Assembly (NCBI RefSeq): GCF_042432805.1
Contig: NZ_JBHLWO010000001.1
Coordinates: forward strand, 124,001-188,000
Direction of reading: 5' to 3'
Length of the DNA stretch: 64,000 nt
DNA from: Olivibacter oleidegradans
Lineage (GTDB): Bacteria; Bacteroidota; Bacteroidia; Sphingobacteriales; Sphingobacteriaceae
Below the pieces are notes generated by a model. That model had not been told where the DNA came from. It saw only the letters and a list, made by a program, of their open reading frames with translations, and did no database searches. A program made the translations under genes and the position numbers. Numbering within the stretch: the stretch's first letter is position 1; every line of letters starts with the position of its first letter. Of the stretch, positions 19,090 to 27,225 are shown in pieces.

Positions 19090-22000
19090 TTAAAAGTTAA
19101 CATTAACACCAAAAGTAAAGGCACGCATGCTAGGATAAGAGTTAAAGTCCAAACCAGCACCCGCGTTAGCCGTTTGCGCATTGGAACTATATTTAATCAG
19201 CGCATCATTTTCATAGCCTTTCGTGTCGACCTCTGGATCCCAGCCTGAATAACCACTGATTGTAAACAGATTTTCAGCCATTACATATATGCGTAATGAT
19301 TGCATCGCTTTGGTTTTTAGGGGTACTGTGTAGCCTAATGTTAAATTTTTTAACCGCAAAAAGGAGGCGTCTTCCACAAAATGATCATTCACATACCCCC
19401 CATATTCTGTATAATAGAATCCATTTCGAGGCAAGTCGGTGTTGGTATTTTCGGGTGTCCAGCGATTCAATGCATCTGTAGAACGATTCCATTCCAAATT
19501 CATGCGCGTCATATTTAGCAGGTCGTTACCCAAATTCCCATAAATGAAAACAGATAAGTCGAAATTTTTGTAAGCGAAGGTATTGGTGATTCCATAGGTA
19601 AGCTTTGGATAAGCAGATCCGATGATTGTTCTATCCGCAGCGGTAATAATACCATCTCCATTGACATCGGCAAATTTCGGATCGCCGGCTTTCGAATTAG
19701 GTTGTGCCGCGTAGGCTTCTCCCTGCTGAATAACGCCAATATATTTGTATCCAAAAAGCGAACCGAGCGGCTCTCCTTCGCGAATAATGGCATAAGCCTC
19801 TTCAGAAACGGTTCCCATTGGCTTGGAAGAAGTAATAAAGATATCGTTATCGCCACCAAGATCAAGCACTTTATTGCGGTTCATGGCAAAATTCAATTTC
19901 GTGTCCCAGGTGAAAGCTCCGGTTAAATTTTTTGTAGCGATAGCGAACTCAAATCCCTTATTGGAAACAGAACCAACATTACTTTGACCAGAGGAATATC
20001 CGGAGTACAGAGGTAAATTCAATTTAATCAAGAGGTCGCTTGTCTTTTTATAGTAAGCGTCCATGGTAACGGCAATACGATCATTCAACAAAGCGAAGTC
20101 TATTCCGGCATCGTACTGGCTGGTCGTCTCCCATTTAAGTCTTGTATTAGCAGGTGATGAGCTATTTAAATAGGTACCACTGGTATTATTGATTCCATCA
20201 AAGGTATAATTGGCATTGCTCATTAATCCGTAAGAAGCATAATTCCCAATCCGTTCATTCCCGGTTTTACCATAACCCAGACGCAACTTAAGATCGGAGA
20301 ACAATTGTTGGTTTCGCATAAAAGATTCGTTGATCAACTTCCAGGCGAAAGATCCGGAAGGAAAGGTGCCCCATTTGTTGTCGGAGCCAAAGCGCGAAGA
20401 ACCATCGTGCCTTACGGTGAAAGTAAACAGGTATTTATCATCAAAAGAATAATTTGCCCGACCGAAAAATGAAATCAGCATATTTTCCGATTTATAAGAA
20501 TTGACACCCGAGATGGTAGATGCCGCACCCAGGTTGTTATAACCATACAAGTCTGTTGAGAATCCATACACATTGATTCCCTTATTACTATTTGTAAATT
20601 TTTCATAAGAGTAACCGCCCATTAGATTTAGGTGATGCTTGCCGAAACCTTTATCGTAGGTAATAAACATGTCCGCTAAATTGTGGGTCAGGTTATAATC
20701 CGACTGGGAGGCTACTCCCTTATCGATACTACCTTGATAAGAGTCTTGCGACAAGTAAGTACCCAATTGATCATGCAGAATTTCGGTGCCCGCGTCAAAC
20801 CGTGCAGTTAGGCCTTCAAATGGTTTTATCTCCAAATAAACGTTCCCATTAAGCTTATCCTTTTGTACATCGTTCTGACGAGCCATTAAATTTGCAAGTG
20901 GGTTGTCTCCTCTTCCTCCGGGAGGACGGCCAAAGGCACCATTCGCATCATATACCGGAACGGTGGGATCATAAGTCAGCACACTGTAGAGCACATTGGA
21001 ATTCAAGATATTTCCATCATATATTTGGTAGTTGGAATTTTCTCTTTGACCAAAGATGGAAGCACCTGCACGTACATAATCATTAATAGTTTGATCGATG
21101 TTGACTCTTCCGGATACACGTTTGAAGTCGGTAGTTTTTAGAATCCCCTTTTGATCGAAGTAACCCACACTGCTTAATACCTTCGTCTTCTCACTCCCAC
21201 CTGTAAATTGTAGATTATGATTTTGTACGGTAGCGGTTCGAGTAGCTTCTTTCACCCAATCTGTGTTGATGGTTGAATTCAATTGCGATTGCGTATAAAC
21301 ACCATTCTCAATTCCTTCCTGTCCGTTGATTTCTTTATACAACTCATTAGCAAGCAACATATAGGATTTACCGTCCAGCAAATGATAAGGATTGATTGCC
21401 TTTTGCGTTCCGATATATCCGTTGTAAGCGACATTGCTTTGCCCAGCTTTACCCCGTTTTGTGGTAATCATCACCACACCGTTAGCACCCCGTGAGCCAT
21501 AAATAGCCGTAGCGGATGCATCTTTTAAAATTTCCATAGACGCAATGTCGTCTGGATTAATGTTGACCCCATTATTGCTGGGGAAACCGTCAATGACATA
21601 AAGCGGTTCATTACTGCTACTTACTGAGTTGGAGCCACGTATGCGAATAGACATACTTCCACCTGGGGCTTTTGAGTTTTGTGTGACTACTACACCGGAT
21701 GCACGTCCCTGAATAGCCTGCGCGACATTACTGATCGCGCCTCCTTTTGTTAAGTCATCGGCACTTAGCGAAGCGATTGAGCCCGTCAAATCTCCTTTCT
21801 TTTGTGTACCATAACCAACAACTACCACTTCATCTAGTCGCGATTCGATATTGCTCAAAACAACATCAATAGTTCCGGCGTTTGTTACGGGAACCTCCTT
21901 TTCGGCATAACCGATAAATCGGAAGACTAGGGTAGCCCCCTCAGGCACTTTTAACTGATACTGCCCATTCGCATTAGTCGTGGTACCGTTAGATGCCCTG

Positions 22001-22467
22001 CCCTTCACAAATACCGAAACACCCGTCAATGCCGCTACCGAATCTCGGACCGTACCGCGTATATCCAGGTCCTGTTGCTGCATCATTTCGCGGCTTGAGC
22101 TTAGAGCTGAAACAGGAGCAATCGTGATGGTGGTGTTATGTCTCTTATATTGCAATTTTTTGCTATTTAAAGCCTTTTGCAAAACTTCCTCCACCGGCAC
22201 GTTATGTAGCTTTAAGGAAACAGTACCTGCCGCCTTCAGCTGTTCCTCGTTGTAAAGGAAACGATAGTGTGTCTGTCTTTTCAGTGCTTGCAATACCTCT
22301 TTCAGTGGCGCATTCTCTAGCGATATGCTGACCTGTTGCGCCTTCCCTGCTGCATAGACACCCCACGAAAAGACAAAGACCATCAGCCATGTTAATTTCA
22401 TAATCCTTACAATTTGTAAGTAAAGCGTCTTCCTTCCCGACGCTTTCTCTCGAGATAAACGATTCAT
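19090..22467 (-). CDS. SusC/RagA-family TonB-dependent transporter with STN domain
   Basis: A 1125-residue outer membrane transporter: N-terminal export signal (about 20-44), STN domain (about 48-117), carboxypeptidase-D-like domain (about 133-210), TonB-box-like EVVVVGYGTQKKG near 213-226, plug with LYVIDGFPSNNG and GSRGANGVVMITTKRG, then the barrel. The STN domain implies signalling through the FecR protein encoded upstream. The gene starts 226 bases after the fecR stop, with a strong hairpin between, so it probably has its own sigma-dependent promoter. Confidence 0.95.
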   Translation of the reverse strand: MNRLSREKASGRKTLYLQIVRIMKLTWLMVFVFSWGVYAAGKAQQVSISLENAPLKEVLQALKRQTHYRFLYNEEQLKAAGTVSLKLHNVPVEEVLQKALNSKKLQYKRHNTTITIAPVSALSSSREMMQQQDLDIRGTVRDSVAALTGVSVFVKGRASNGTTTNANGQYQLKVPEGATLVFRFIGYAEKEVPVTNAGTIDVVLSNIESRLDEVVVVGYGTQKKGDLTGSIASLSADDLTKGGAISNVAQAIQGRASGVVVTQNSKAPGGSMSIRIRGSNSVSSSNEPLYVIDGFPSNNGVNINPDDIASMEILKDASATAIYGSRGANGVVMITTKRGKAGQSNVAYNGYIGTQKAINPYHLLDGKSYMLLANELYKEINGQEGIENGVYTQSQLNSTINTDWVKEATRTATVQNHNLQFTGGSEKTKVLSSVGYFDQKGILKTTDFKRVSGRVNIDQTINDYVRAGASIFGQRENSNYQIYDGNILNSNVLYSVLTYDPTVPVYDANGAFGRPPGGRGDNPLANLMARQNDVQKDKLNGNVYLEIKPFEGLTARFDAGTEILHDQLGTYLSQDSYQGSIDKGVASQSDYNLTHNLADMFITYDKGFGKHHLNLMGGYSYEKFTNSNKGINVYGFSTDLYGYNNLGAASTISGVNSYKSENMLISFFGRANYSFDDKYLFTFTVRHDGSSRFGSDNKWGTFPSGSFAWKLINESFMRNQQLFSDLKLRLGYGKTGNERIGNYASYGLMSNANYTFDGINNTSGTYLNSSSPANTRLKWETTSQYDAGIDFALLNDRIAVTMDAYYKKTSDLLIKLNLPLYSGYSSGQSNVGSVSNKGFEFAIATKNLTGAFTWDTKLNFAMNRNKVLDLGGDNDIFITSSKPMGTVSEEAYAIIREGEPLGSLFGYKYIGVIQQGEAYAAQPNSKAGDPKFADVNGDGIITAADRTIIGSAYPKLTYGITNTFAYKNFDLSVFIYGNLGNDLLNMTRMNLEWNRSTDALNRWTPENTNTDLPRNGFYYTEYGGYVNDHFVEDASFLRLKNLTLGYTVPLKTKAMQSLRIYVMAENLFTISGYSGWDPEVDTKGYENDALIKYSSNAQTANAGAGLDFNSYPSMRAFTFGVNVNF

Positions 22468-22614
22468 ATCTGTTTTGCTGCTACGTCCATATGGAATATT
22501 CGGTCTAATTTATTCACATTTGTAGTGCTTATACTACCTGGATATTTCATACTTTCGTATAGTTAGGGTTTGGTTATTATATCCTTCAATCATAATACGA
22601 GTGCCTTAACTTTT

Positions 22615-22640
22615 ACCGGGAGTGTTGGCCCACTCCCGGT
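22615..22640. terminator. GC-rich hairpin between fecR and susC (cascade 2)
   Basis: ACCGGGAGTG (22615-22624) and CACTCCCGGT (22631-22640) form a perfect 10-bp stem with a 6-base loop. It follows the fecR stop codon by about 55 bases and precedes the susC start by about 150. No T-tract follows on the minus strand, so it may be a weak terminator, attenuator or mRNA-stabilising structure that separates regulator and transporter expression. Confidence 0.5.
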
Positions 22641-22693
22641 ATTCGTTTGACGTTTTTACTAACTATTAGGTTGGTTTTGATTTCAAGTTCATT

Positions 22694-23854
22694 TCAACTA
22701 GGATTTGCTATAATTTGGAGCTTTCGTCCGTTCACATTAAAATTCAATCCGCTTACTTCTTTCAGCATTTCGAGTACTTCGCTTAACCTCTCTTTTCGAC
22801 TGATACTGCCACCAATATGGATATCGGGAAGTTTTCCTTTGTATGATAGTTCGAGATCATACCAGCGAGCAACTTCCTCTAAAATAGGTTTGATGGCATC
22901 TTCATTGAATAAAAAGTGTCCTTCTTTCCACGCAAGAGCTTTTTCAATATCAGCAGTTCCTATGTTAAGATCATTACCATCAGCGACGGCACATTGCCCC
23001 GGTTTTAGATCATATAGGCTGCTGCCGTAATGAACTTTTACCGCGCCACTAACGAGGGTTGTCATGCTTTCCTTTTCATAGGATCGTGCGTTAAAGCTTG
23101 TCCCTAAAACAGTAATTTTTGTATCATTCATTGTGACTTTAAAAGGGCGCTTTTTGTCCCTTGCCACTTCAAAATAGGCCTCACCTTCCAAGGTAACTAG
23201 CCTTTCATTATTAGCAAAACTGACCGGAAAAACAAGTTTTGATGCGGCATTAAGCCAAACCTTTGTTCCGTCAGGTAAGGTAAGACGGTAGTTACCCCCG
23301 GGAGGAACAAAAAGTGTATTATAGATTAACCGGGCCGCGCTTGCCTTTTCTCCTCGATAGATCAGTTCTTCTTTAGTTCCCTGCATATTCGTCCCATCAT
23401 GTTCATTAAGCGCCACCGATTTGCTACCAAGGTGAATGGCACTACCGTCGGAAAGCACTAATTTCGCCTTACTTTCACCAGGTAACACATCATTCGCATA
23501 GCGATGGGAACTGTCAGGAATTACCTTATTGTCTCGGTGATTAAAGTGCTTGAGCGTAAAGGTTAAGAATAAAGCGATGCCCGCAGCGATACTTATCCAA
23601 AAGGAATTTATTCGGCGCCTGGATCCCTTATTTGCTTTTTCTTTAAAGCGATTCCAAGCCTTTTCGGTATCCCTTTCTTTTAAAGTCTTTATACGACTTG
23701 CTATCGTTGGTGTGTCCTTATACATTTCCAACAGATCTTGCAGGTTTTTGTCTCGCTCCAGTAAATCTAAAAATTGAGACTCCTCCTGCTCAGAAAGTGT
23801 ACCTTGAATGTACCCGGCTATCAATCGAGCCTTTTCCAGTGGGTCGTCGTACAT
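22694..23854 (-). CDS. FecR-family anti-sigma factor / sigma regulator
   Basis: A 386-residue single-pass membrane protein. The cytoplasmic part (about 1-80) includes EKARLIAGYIQGTLSEQEE, the transmembrane helix is at about 84-102, and the periplasmic FecR domain contains LTLPDGTKVWLNAASKLVFP and GEAYFEVARDKKRPFKV, followed by the C-terminal DUF4974-type domain. Its sigma partner is encoded 680 bases upstream, an unusually wide gap for such a pair; the gap holds the GC-rich element at 23989-24434. Its SusC partner follows downstream. Confidence 0.94.
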   Translation of the reverse strand: MYDDPLEKARLIAGYIQGTLSEQEESQFLDLLERDKNLQDLLEMYKDTPTIASRIKTLKERDTEKAWNRFKEKANKGSRRRINSFWISIAAGIALFLTFTLKHFNHRDNKVIPDSSHRYANDVLPGESKAKLVLSDGSAIHLGSKSVALNEHDGTNMQGTKEELIYRGEKASAARLIYNTLFVPPGGNYRLTLPDGTKVWLNAASKLVFPVSFANNERLVTLEGEAYFEVARDKKRPFKVTMNDTKITVLGTSFNARSYEKESMTTLVSGAVKVHYGSSLYDLKPGQCAVADGNDLNIGTADIEKALAWKEGHFLFNEDAIKPILEEVARWYDLELSYKGKLPDIHIGGSISRKERLSEVLEMLKEVSGLNFNVNGRKLQIIANPS

Positions 23855-24534
23855 ACCTCTTCGTTATATACTGCTAAAGCACCTTCGGATAAAAAAAGTA
23901 TGGAAGAAAATGAAAAAAATTATGAAGAAAATACAGGTTGCTCAGGAAAAGCAACTGCCTAATGAAATCAAAGGTTTATTTTATACATCCCACTTGGACG
24001 CACCCAAGTGGGGCAAGGTGCTTCGGCTTGTCTATTCCGTTGCAACCCGTGGTCAAGATGCCCATCCGTGAATCGGAGCCACCCTCTTACACAATGGCAT
24101 GTCCTTCGTTCGTCGATTCACTGATTACCGTCTGCTTCGCATAATAATGGTGAAGGGGCATCTTTGACTGCCGGTTGCTGCCTCCACAGACTAGGCCATT
24201 GACGTCCTTCGGAACGGCTATGCGTCTGGGTGATGGCGCAGGGTAAAACGGCCTTCCAGGGTGAGCGTAAAGAAAATTCGGTTAGCAGGGCGGGCTAAAG
24301 TGCTATGCGAAAAAGCGAAGGGAAGGAATTGTGAATAGGGGCGGCTCCGCAGAACAGAGGGATAGGAACCGAATTTTTAGCGAGAACTGGACAGCCTTGA
24401 TGTTTGCCTCACTTTGCATCGAAGGTAAAGTGAGATGAAATTAAAGAGAATAAAAATATGACTAAAATAATCCTTCTTTTAATCTAAGCGCTATTACGAA
24501 GTATATGCGATTGAATACTCGTGGTACTGCAAGC
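23855..24534. other. 680-bp spacer splitting sigma and fecR genes
   Basis: The corresponding gap in the neighbouring cascade is 80 bases. Here it is filled mostly by a structured GC-rich element (about 23989-24434, listed separately), with AT-rich flanks of about 130 and 100 bases. The left flank also holds a small stem (GTTGCT / AGCAAC near 23937-23956). No coding sequence with a start codon, ribosome binding site and family resemblance was found. Confidence 0.6.
23989..24434. repeat. GC-rich, hairpin-rich non-coding element of unknown type
   Basis: The element is bounded by two hairpins: CCCACTTGG / CCAAGTGGG (23989-23997 with 24004-24012, loop 6) and CTCACTTT / AAAGTGAG (24408-24415 with 24427-24434, loop 11). 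Inside, AAAATTCGGTT (24273-24283) is complementary to AACCGAATTTT (24367-24377), and GTCAAGATGCCC near 24052-24063 pairs imperfectly with GGGCATCTTTGAC near 24158-24170. The base composition is clearly richer in G and C than the flanks. These nested arms resemble a folded RNA or the relic of a mobile element. A frame with no start codon is open on the minus strand from 24281 to a stop at 24087. I cannot name the family. Confidence 0.55.
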
Positions 24535-25095
24535 TTATTTTAACAAGGTGACAAGAAGCACCGTAAAAAGCTCGGGCTTCAATTGCTCTTTGAGTAGATG
24601 AAGGGCTCGCTGTTTTTGACTTTTTACAGTATGGATACTTATACCTAAAAGCTCAGCAATTTGCGGGTTCTTTAGTCCTTCCAAGTATCCCATCCTGCAT
24701 ATCATGGCACAGCCTCCCGGAAGCTTATCTAAGGCGGCCATTAATTCCCCGAGAACTTCTGCATGAATTAAAAAGTTATCGATCTGAAAATCTTCTAATA
24801 ATTGGTCCGGATGCTGTTTTTGATATTTTTCGACCACCTTATGGTGTCTAAATCGATTGAACGCATCATGTTTAATGGTTGTATACAAATATGATTTAAT
24901 GGCATGTTCGCTCCAAAGCGTACCATTTGTCTGTTCACAGAAGACAACGAAAGCGTCCTGCACCAAATCTTCCGCTTCCTCCTCATTGCCCGAAAGCTTA
25001 TACGCGAATTCAAACAAACGCAGATAATACTTTTTGAATAAGTCTTCAACTGACAAACGATTCGGTTGGTCCATGTAATTGGGTTCATTCATCAT
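24535..25095 (-). CDS. ECF sigma factor, FecI/RpoE-like (cascade 2)
   Basis: A 186-residue ECF sigma factor. Region 2 covers about 18-85 (KYYLRLFEFAYKLSGNEEEA, EDLVQDAFVVFCE) and region 4 about 128-178 (LPGGCAMICRMGYLEGLKNPQIAELLGISIHTVK split across that span). It is expected to act on the susC promoter at about 22468-22690. Its predicted promoter at 25201-25232 carries a LacI-type operator upstream, the same arrangement as the other sigma gene in this window. Confidence 0.93.
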   Translation of the reverse strand: MMNEPNYMDQPNRLSVEDLFKKYYLRLFEFAYKLSGNEEEAEDLVQDAFVVFCEQTNGTLWSEHAIKSYLYTTIKHDAFNRFRHHKVVEKYQKQHPDQLLEDFQIDNFLIHAEVLGELMAALDKLPGGCAMICRMGYLEGLKNPQIAELLGISIHTVKSQKQRALHLLKEQLKPELFTVLLVTLLK

Positions 25096-25200
25096 AAAGC
25101 ACCTATGTATTAGATAATCAATATCTAGTAAATACCCTGCTTAGTATTGGTTAATATAATTGAACTAGCGATTCTTATCAGAAAGATTGATTGTATCGAT

Positions 25201-25258
25201 CAAGTGTAGAAACTTTTTAGATGAAATGCAAATCCTTTGCAAACGCAACCGATTGCGT
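25201..25258 (-). promoter_or_regulatory. Predicted promoter with upstream LacI-type operator for ECF sigma gene 2
   Basis: On the minus strand TTTG (25229-25232) and TACACTTG (25201-25208) are spaced by 20 bases and fit the Bacteroidota promoter consensus with one mismatch in the -7 box. The near-palindrome ACGCAACCGATTGCGT (plus strand, 25243-25258) lies 10 bases upstream of the -33 box. The distance from palindrome to -7 box is 34 bases, identical to that at the first sigma gene, although the split between the two intervals differs by one base. Confidence 0.6.
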
Positions 25259-25276
25259 GTTTTGATATCAGCTGTC

Positions 25277-25290
25277 GGTCGGTACCGACC
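25277..25290. promoter_or_regulatory. 14-bp perfect palindrome GGTCGGTACCGACC
   Basis: The palindrome at 25277-25290 is extended imperfectly by CAGCT arms on both sides. It lies between the end of the glutaminyl cyclotransferase gene and the sigma gene promoter, 19 bases from the LacI-type site. It could be a second operator, or the stem of a terminator for neither gene in particular; there is no adjacent T-tract. Confidence 0.4.
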
Positions 25291-25434
25291 AAGCTGTAGG
25301 TATAAGGTTTAGGTATTAGCTTTCAGCTATCGGATCGGATGTCGGCTTTCGACTGTAACTATGGACAATAAGCGTTGAACTCATGACAAGGCACTCATTA
25401 CTCCTCACTCAATGCGCATATACTCTATTACTTC

Positions 25435-26493
25435 TCATCGTCCCAATAACTTAATTTCAAATAGTTTATCCCAGTTTTTGCCTGTTACGTAGAGATGTTT
25501 ACCCTGCTGATCATAAGCGATCCCATTGAGTACATTGGTATCTTCGGTCACATCTTTCTGAGGCAACAAGCCAATAAGATTAATCTCAGCCTCCACTTGT
25601 CCTGAATGTGGATCGATTACCACGACGACATCAGAGTAATAAACGTTGGCATAGATTTTTCCATCAATGTACTCCAATTCGTTCAACTTATCAACAGGAC
25701 CTTTGTGGTTATATACTTCGATAAAGCCTTCCTCTTTAAAATTATCTTTATTTAGGAAATAAAGACGGTTGCTACCATCTGATTTGATCAGACGCTGTCC
25801 GTCAAAGCATAATCCCCAACCCTCTTTGCTTGCTTGGTAAGGAAATTCTCCCACCTTTTCGAAAGAGTTTCTATCATACACAAATCCAACGCCTTCTTCC
25901 CAGGTTAACTGAACAATTTTATCACCGACAAAGGTCATTCCTTCTCCAAAATATTTGGAGGGGAGATCGATTTTCTTTACAACCTTACCGGTTTTTAACT
26001 CCACTTTCCGCAGGGTTGATTGTCCGCGCTGTCCAGTGCTTTCATACAGAAAGCCATCATGATATTCTAGACCCTGCGTATAAGCGTGAGCATCGTGCGG
26101 ATACGTATTAACCACCGTAAAACTGTATTGTTCAGGAAGTTTGGATGCTACAACAACAATATTCGTACTAGCGCTTTCTGACTGCCCTGCCTTAAAGACA
26201 TTAGCAGTGATAAGCTGACTTCCCATACCCAAACTATCTGTCTTTAACCAAACGGCGCCACTGTCTTTTACCGTTACATAAGGCTTATCATTTAATGAAT
26301 AAGCAATTGAATCAAAAGAAAGGTCTGCCGGTAAACTGAGTTGCAGAGAAACACTGTCGCCTTTGTTGATCAAAGATCCTGGTTCAACAGCGCTAAAGCT
26401 CAACGATTTATTGGATGAATTATTCGATTTTTCTCGATCACAAGCCGCCACACTACATAAGGCAGTCAATGCCAGAAGCAAAAATTTGTTCAT
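25435..26493 (-). CDS. Glutaminyl-peptide cyclotransferase (glutamine cyclotransferase family), lipoprotein
   Basis: A 352-residue protein of the PF05096 beta-propeller family, which turns N-terminal glutamine of peptides into pyroglutamate. I start it at 26493 (MNKFLLLALTAL...), because this gives a lipoprotein signal with Cys at residue 18 (SVAACDRE); an in-frame ATG 11 codons earlier places a hydrophobic run before the signal. After an Ig-like N-terminal segment the propeller starts at about 120 (NTYPHDAHAYTQGLEYHDG), with ESTGQRGQSTLRKVELKTGK and YGEGMTF-like blades typical of the family. It stands alone between repeat-filled spacers. Confidence 0.9.
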   Translation of the reverse strand: MNKFLLLALTALCSVAACDREKSNNSSNKSLSFSAVEPGSLINKGDSVSLQLSLPADLSFDSIAYSLNDKPYVTVKDSGAVWLKTDSLGMGSQLITANVFKAGQSESASTNIVVVASKLPEQYSFTVVNTYPHDAHAYTQGLEYHDGFLYESTGQRGQSTLRKVELKTGKVVKKIDLPSKYFGEGMTFVGDKIVQLTWEEGVGFVYDRNSFEKVGEFPYQASKEGWGLCFDGQRLIKSDGSNRLYFLNKDNFKEEGFIEVYNHKGPVDKLNELEYIDGKIYANVYYSDVVVVIDPHSGQVEAEINLIGLLPQKDVTEDTNVLNGIAYDQQGKHLYVTGKNWDKLFEIKLLGR

Positions 26494-26526
26494 ACACAAA
26501 TATAGAAGATGTAGTGTATATGACAT

Positions 26527-26848
26527 AATTTATTCCTATGATACAAACTTAGAGAATAGTAATATTTTAGGTATAGTTAATTGTTGAGTAGTTGAGACGT
26601 TAAGTAGTGATGAGTGTTGCCTGCCTGCCGGTAGGCAGGAATCATGAGTGATGAATCTCTTTTCTACTTATCCTGATACCTACGTCTTGATACCTGATAC
26701 TTACCTGCCTGCCGGCAGGCAGGTGTCCTGATACTAAACCTGTCCTCACAAAAGTACGTCATAACCAGACACCAATAACTAATAACTAATAACAACTAAC
26801 CAATAACTAATAACAAATAACGAATAACAAATAACCAATAACCAATAA
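26527..26848. repeat. Repeat-filled spacer with 22-bp palindrome
   Basis: This gap holds several intergenic repeat words: TTGAGTAGTTGAGACGTTAAGTAG near 26583-26607 in octamer phase, an imperfect CCTGCCTGCC palindrome at 26620-26639, a perfect 22-bp palindrome at 26703-26724 (ACCTGCCTGCC followed by its complement), the phrase CCTGATACC three times, and a run of the heptamer YAATAAC from about 26765 to 26850 that ends at the yraN stop codon. No gene is seen. Confidence 0.8.
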
Positions 26849-27217
26849 CTAAGAATACCTAGGCCAAAAGGCGTCTTTGATATGTCGGATATTATATTTT
26901 TTATCTTTATTTGCAAAAATAGAAACGATATCGAAACGGATCTCACCCGCATAGTGATGTTGACGAATATAAATGGTTGCCGCTTGTGATAGCTTACGTT
27001 GTTTTTGCCAATTAACGGCTTCGTAAGGAAGTCCAAAACCGCTACTAGACCGGGTTTTTACTTCAACAAAGACCAATTGAGTCCCATCTTTCATGATCAA
27101 GTCGACCTCTAGATGCTTATAGCGCCAATTCTGCTTCACCAAATAATAGCCCTGATGCAATAAATACTGCAGTGCGGCCCGTTCTCCATCCGAACCGGTT
27201 ATCTGATGCGTAGCCAT
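26849..27217 (-). CDS. YraN family (UPF0102) putative endonuclease
   Basis: A 122-residue protein of the UPF0102/YraN family, with the nuclease-like fold of Holliday junction resolvases. Visible are GERAALQYLLHQGYYLVKQNWR (10-31 region), EVDLIMKDG and the core VFVEVKTRSSSGFG, which holds the E-x-K metal-site motif. It follows dnaG by 8 bases and is likely co-transcribed with it. The cellular role of the family is not established. Confidence 0.93.
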   Translation of the reverse strand: MATHQITGSDGERAALQYLLHQGYYLVKQNWRYKHLEVDLIMKDGTQLVFVEVKTRSSSGFGLPYEAVNWQKQRKLSQAATIYIRQHHYAGEIRFDIVSIFANKDKKYNIRHIKDAFWPRYS

Positions 27218-27225
27218 TCATTGAA

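Noticed and set aside
23774..24144. Overlapping short plus-strand frames across the GC-rich element
   Set aside because: Three frames overlap in different phases, none has a start signal or family resemblance, and the DNA is better explained by its stems.
23989..24434. Group II intron or IS200/IS605 element
   Set aside because: No domain V-like hairpin or intron-encoded protein was found and no transposase gene is present; the type stays open.
25277..25290. Palindrome GGTCGGTACCGACC as a third shared operator
   Set aside because: It has no counterpart at the first sigma gene, so it is not part of the common module; listed only as a palindrome.
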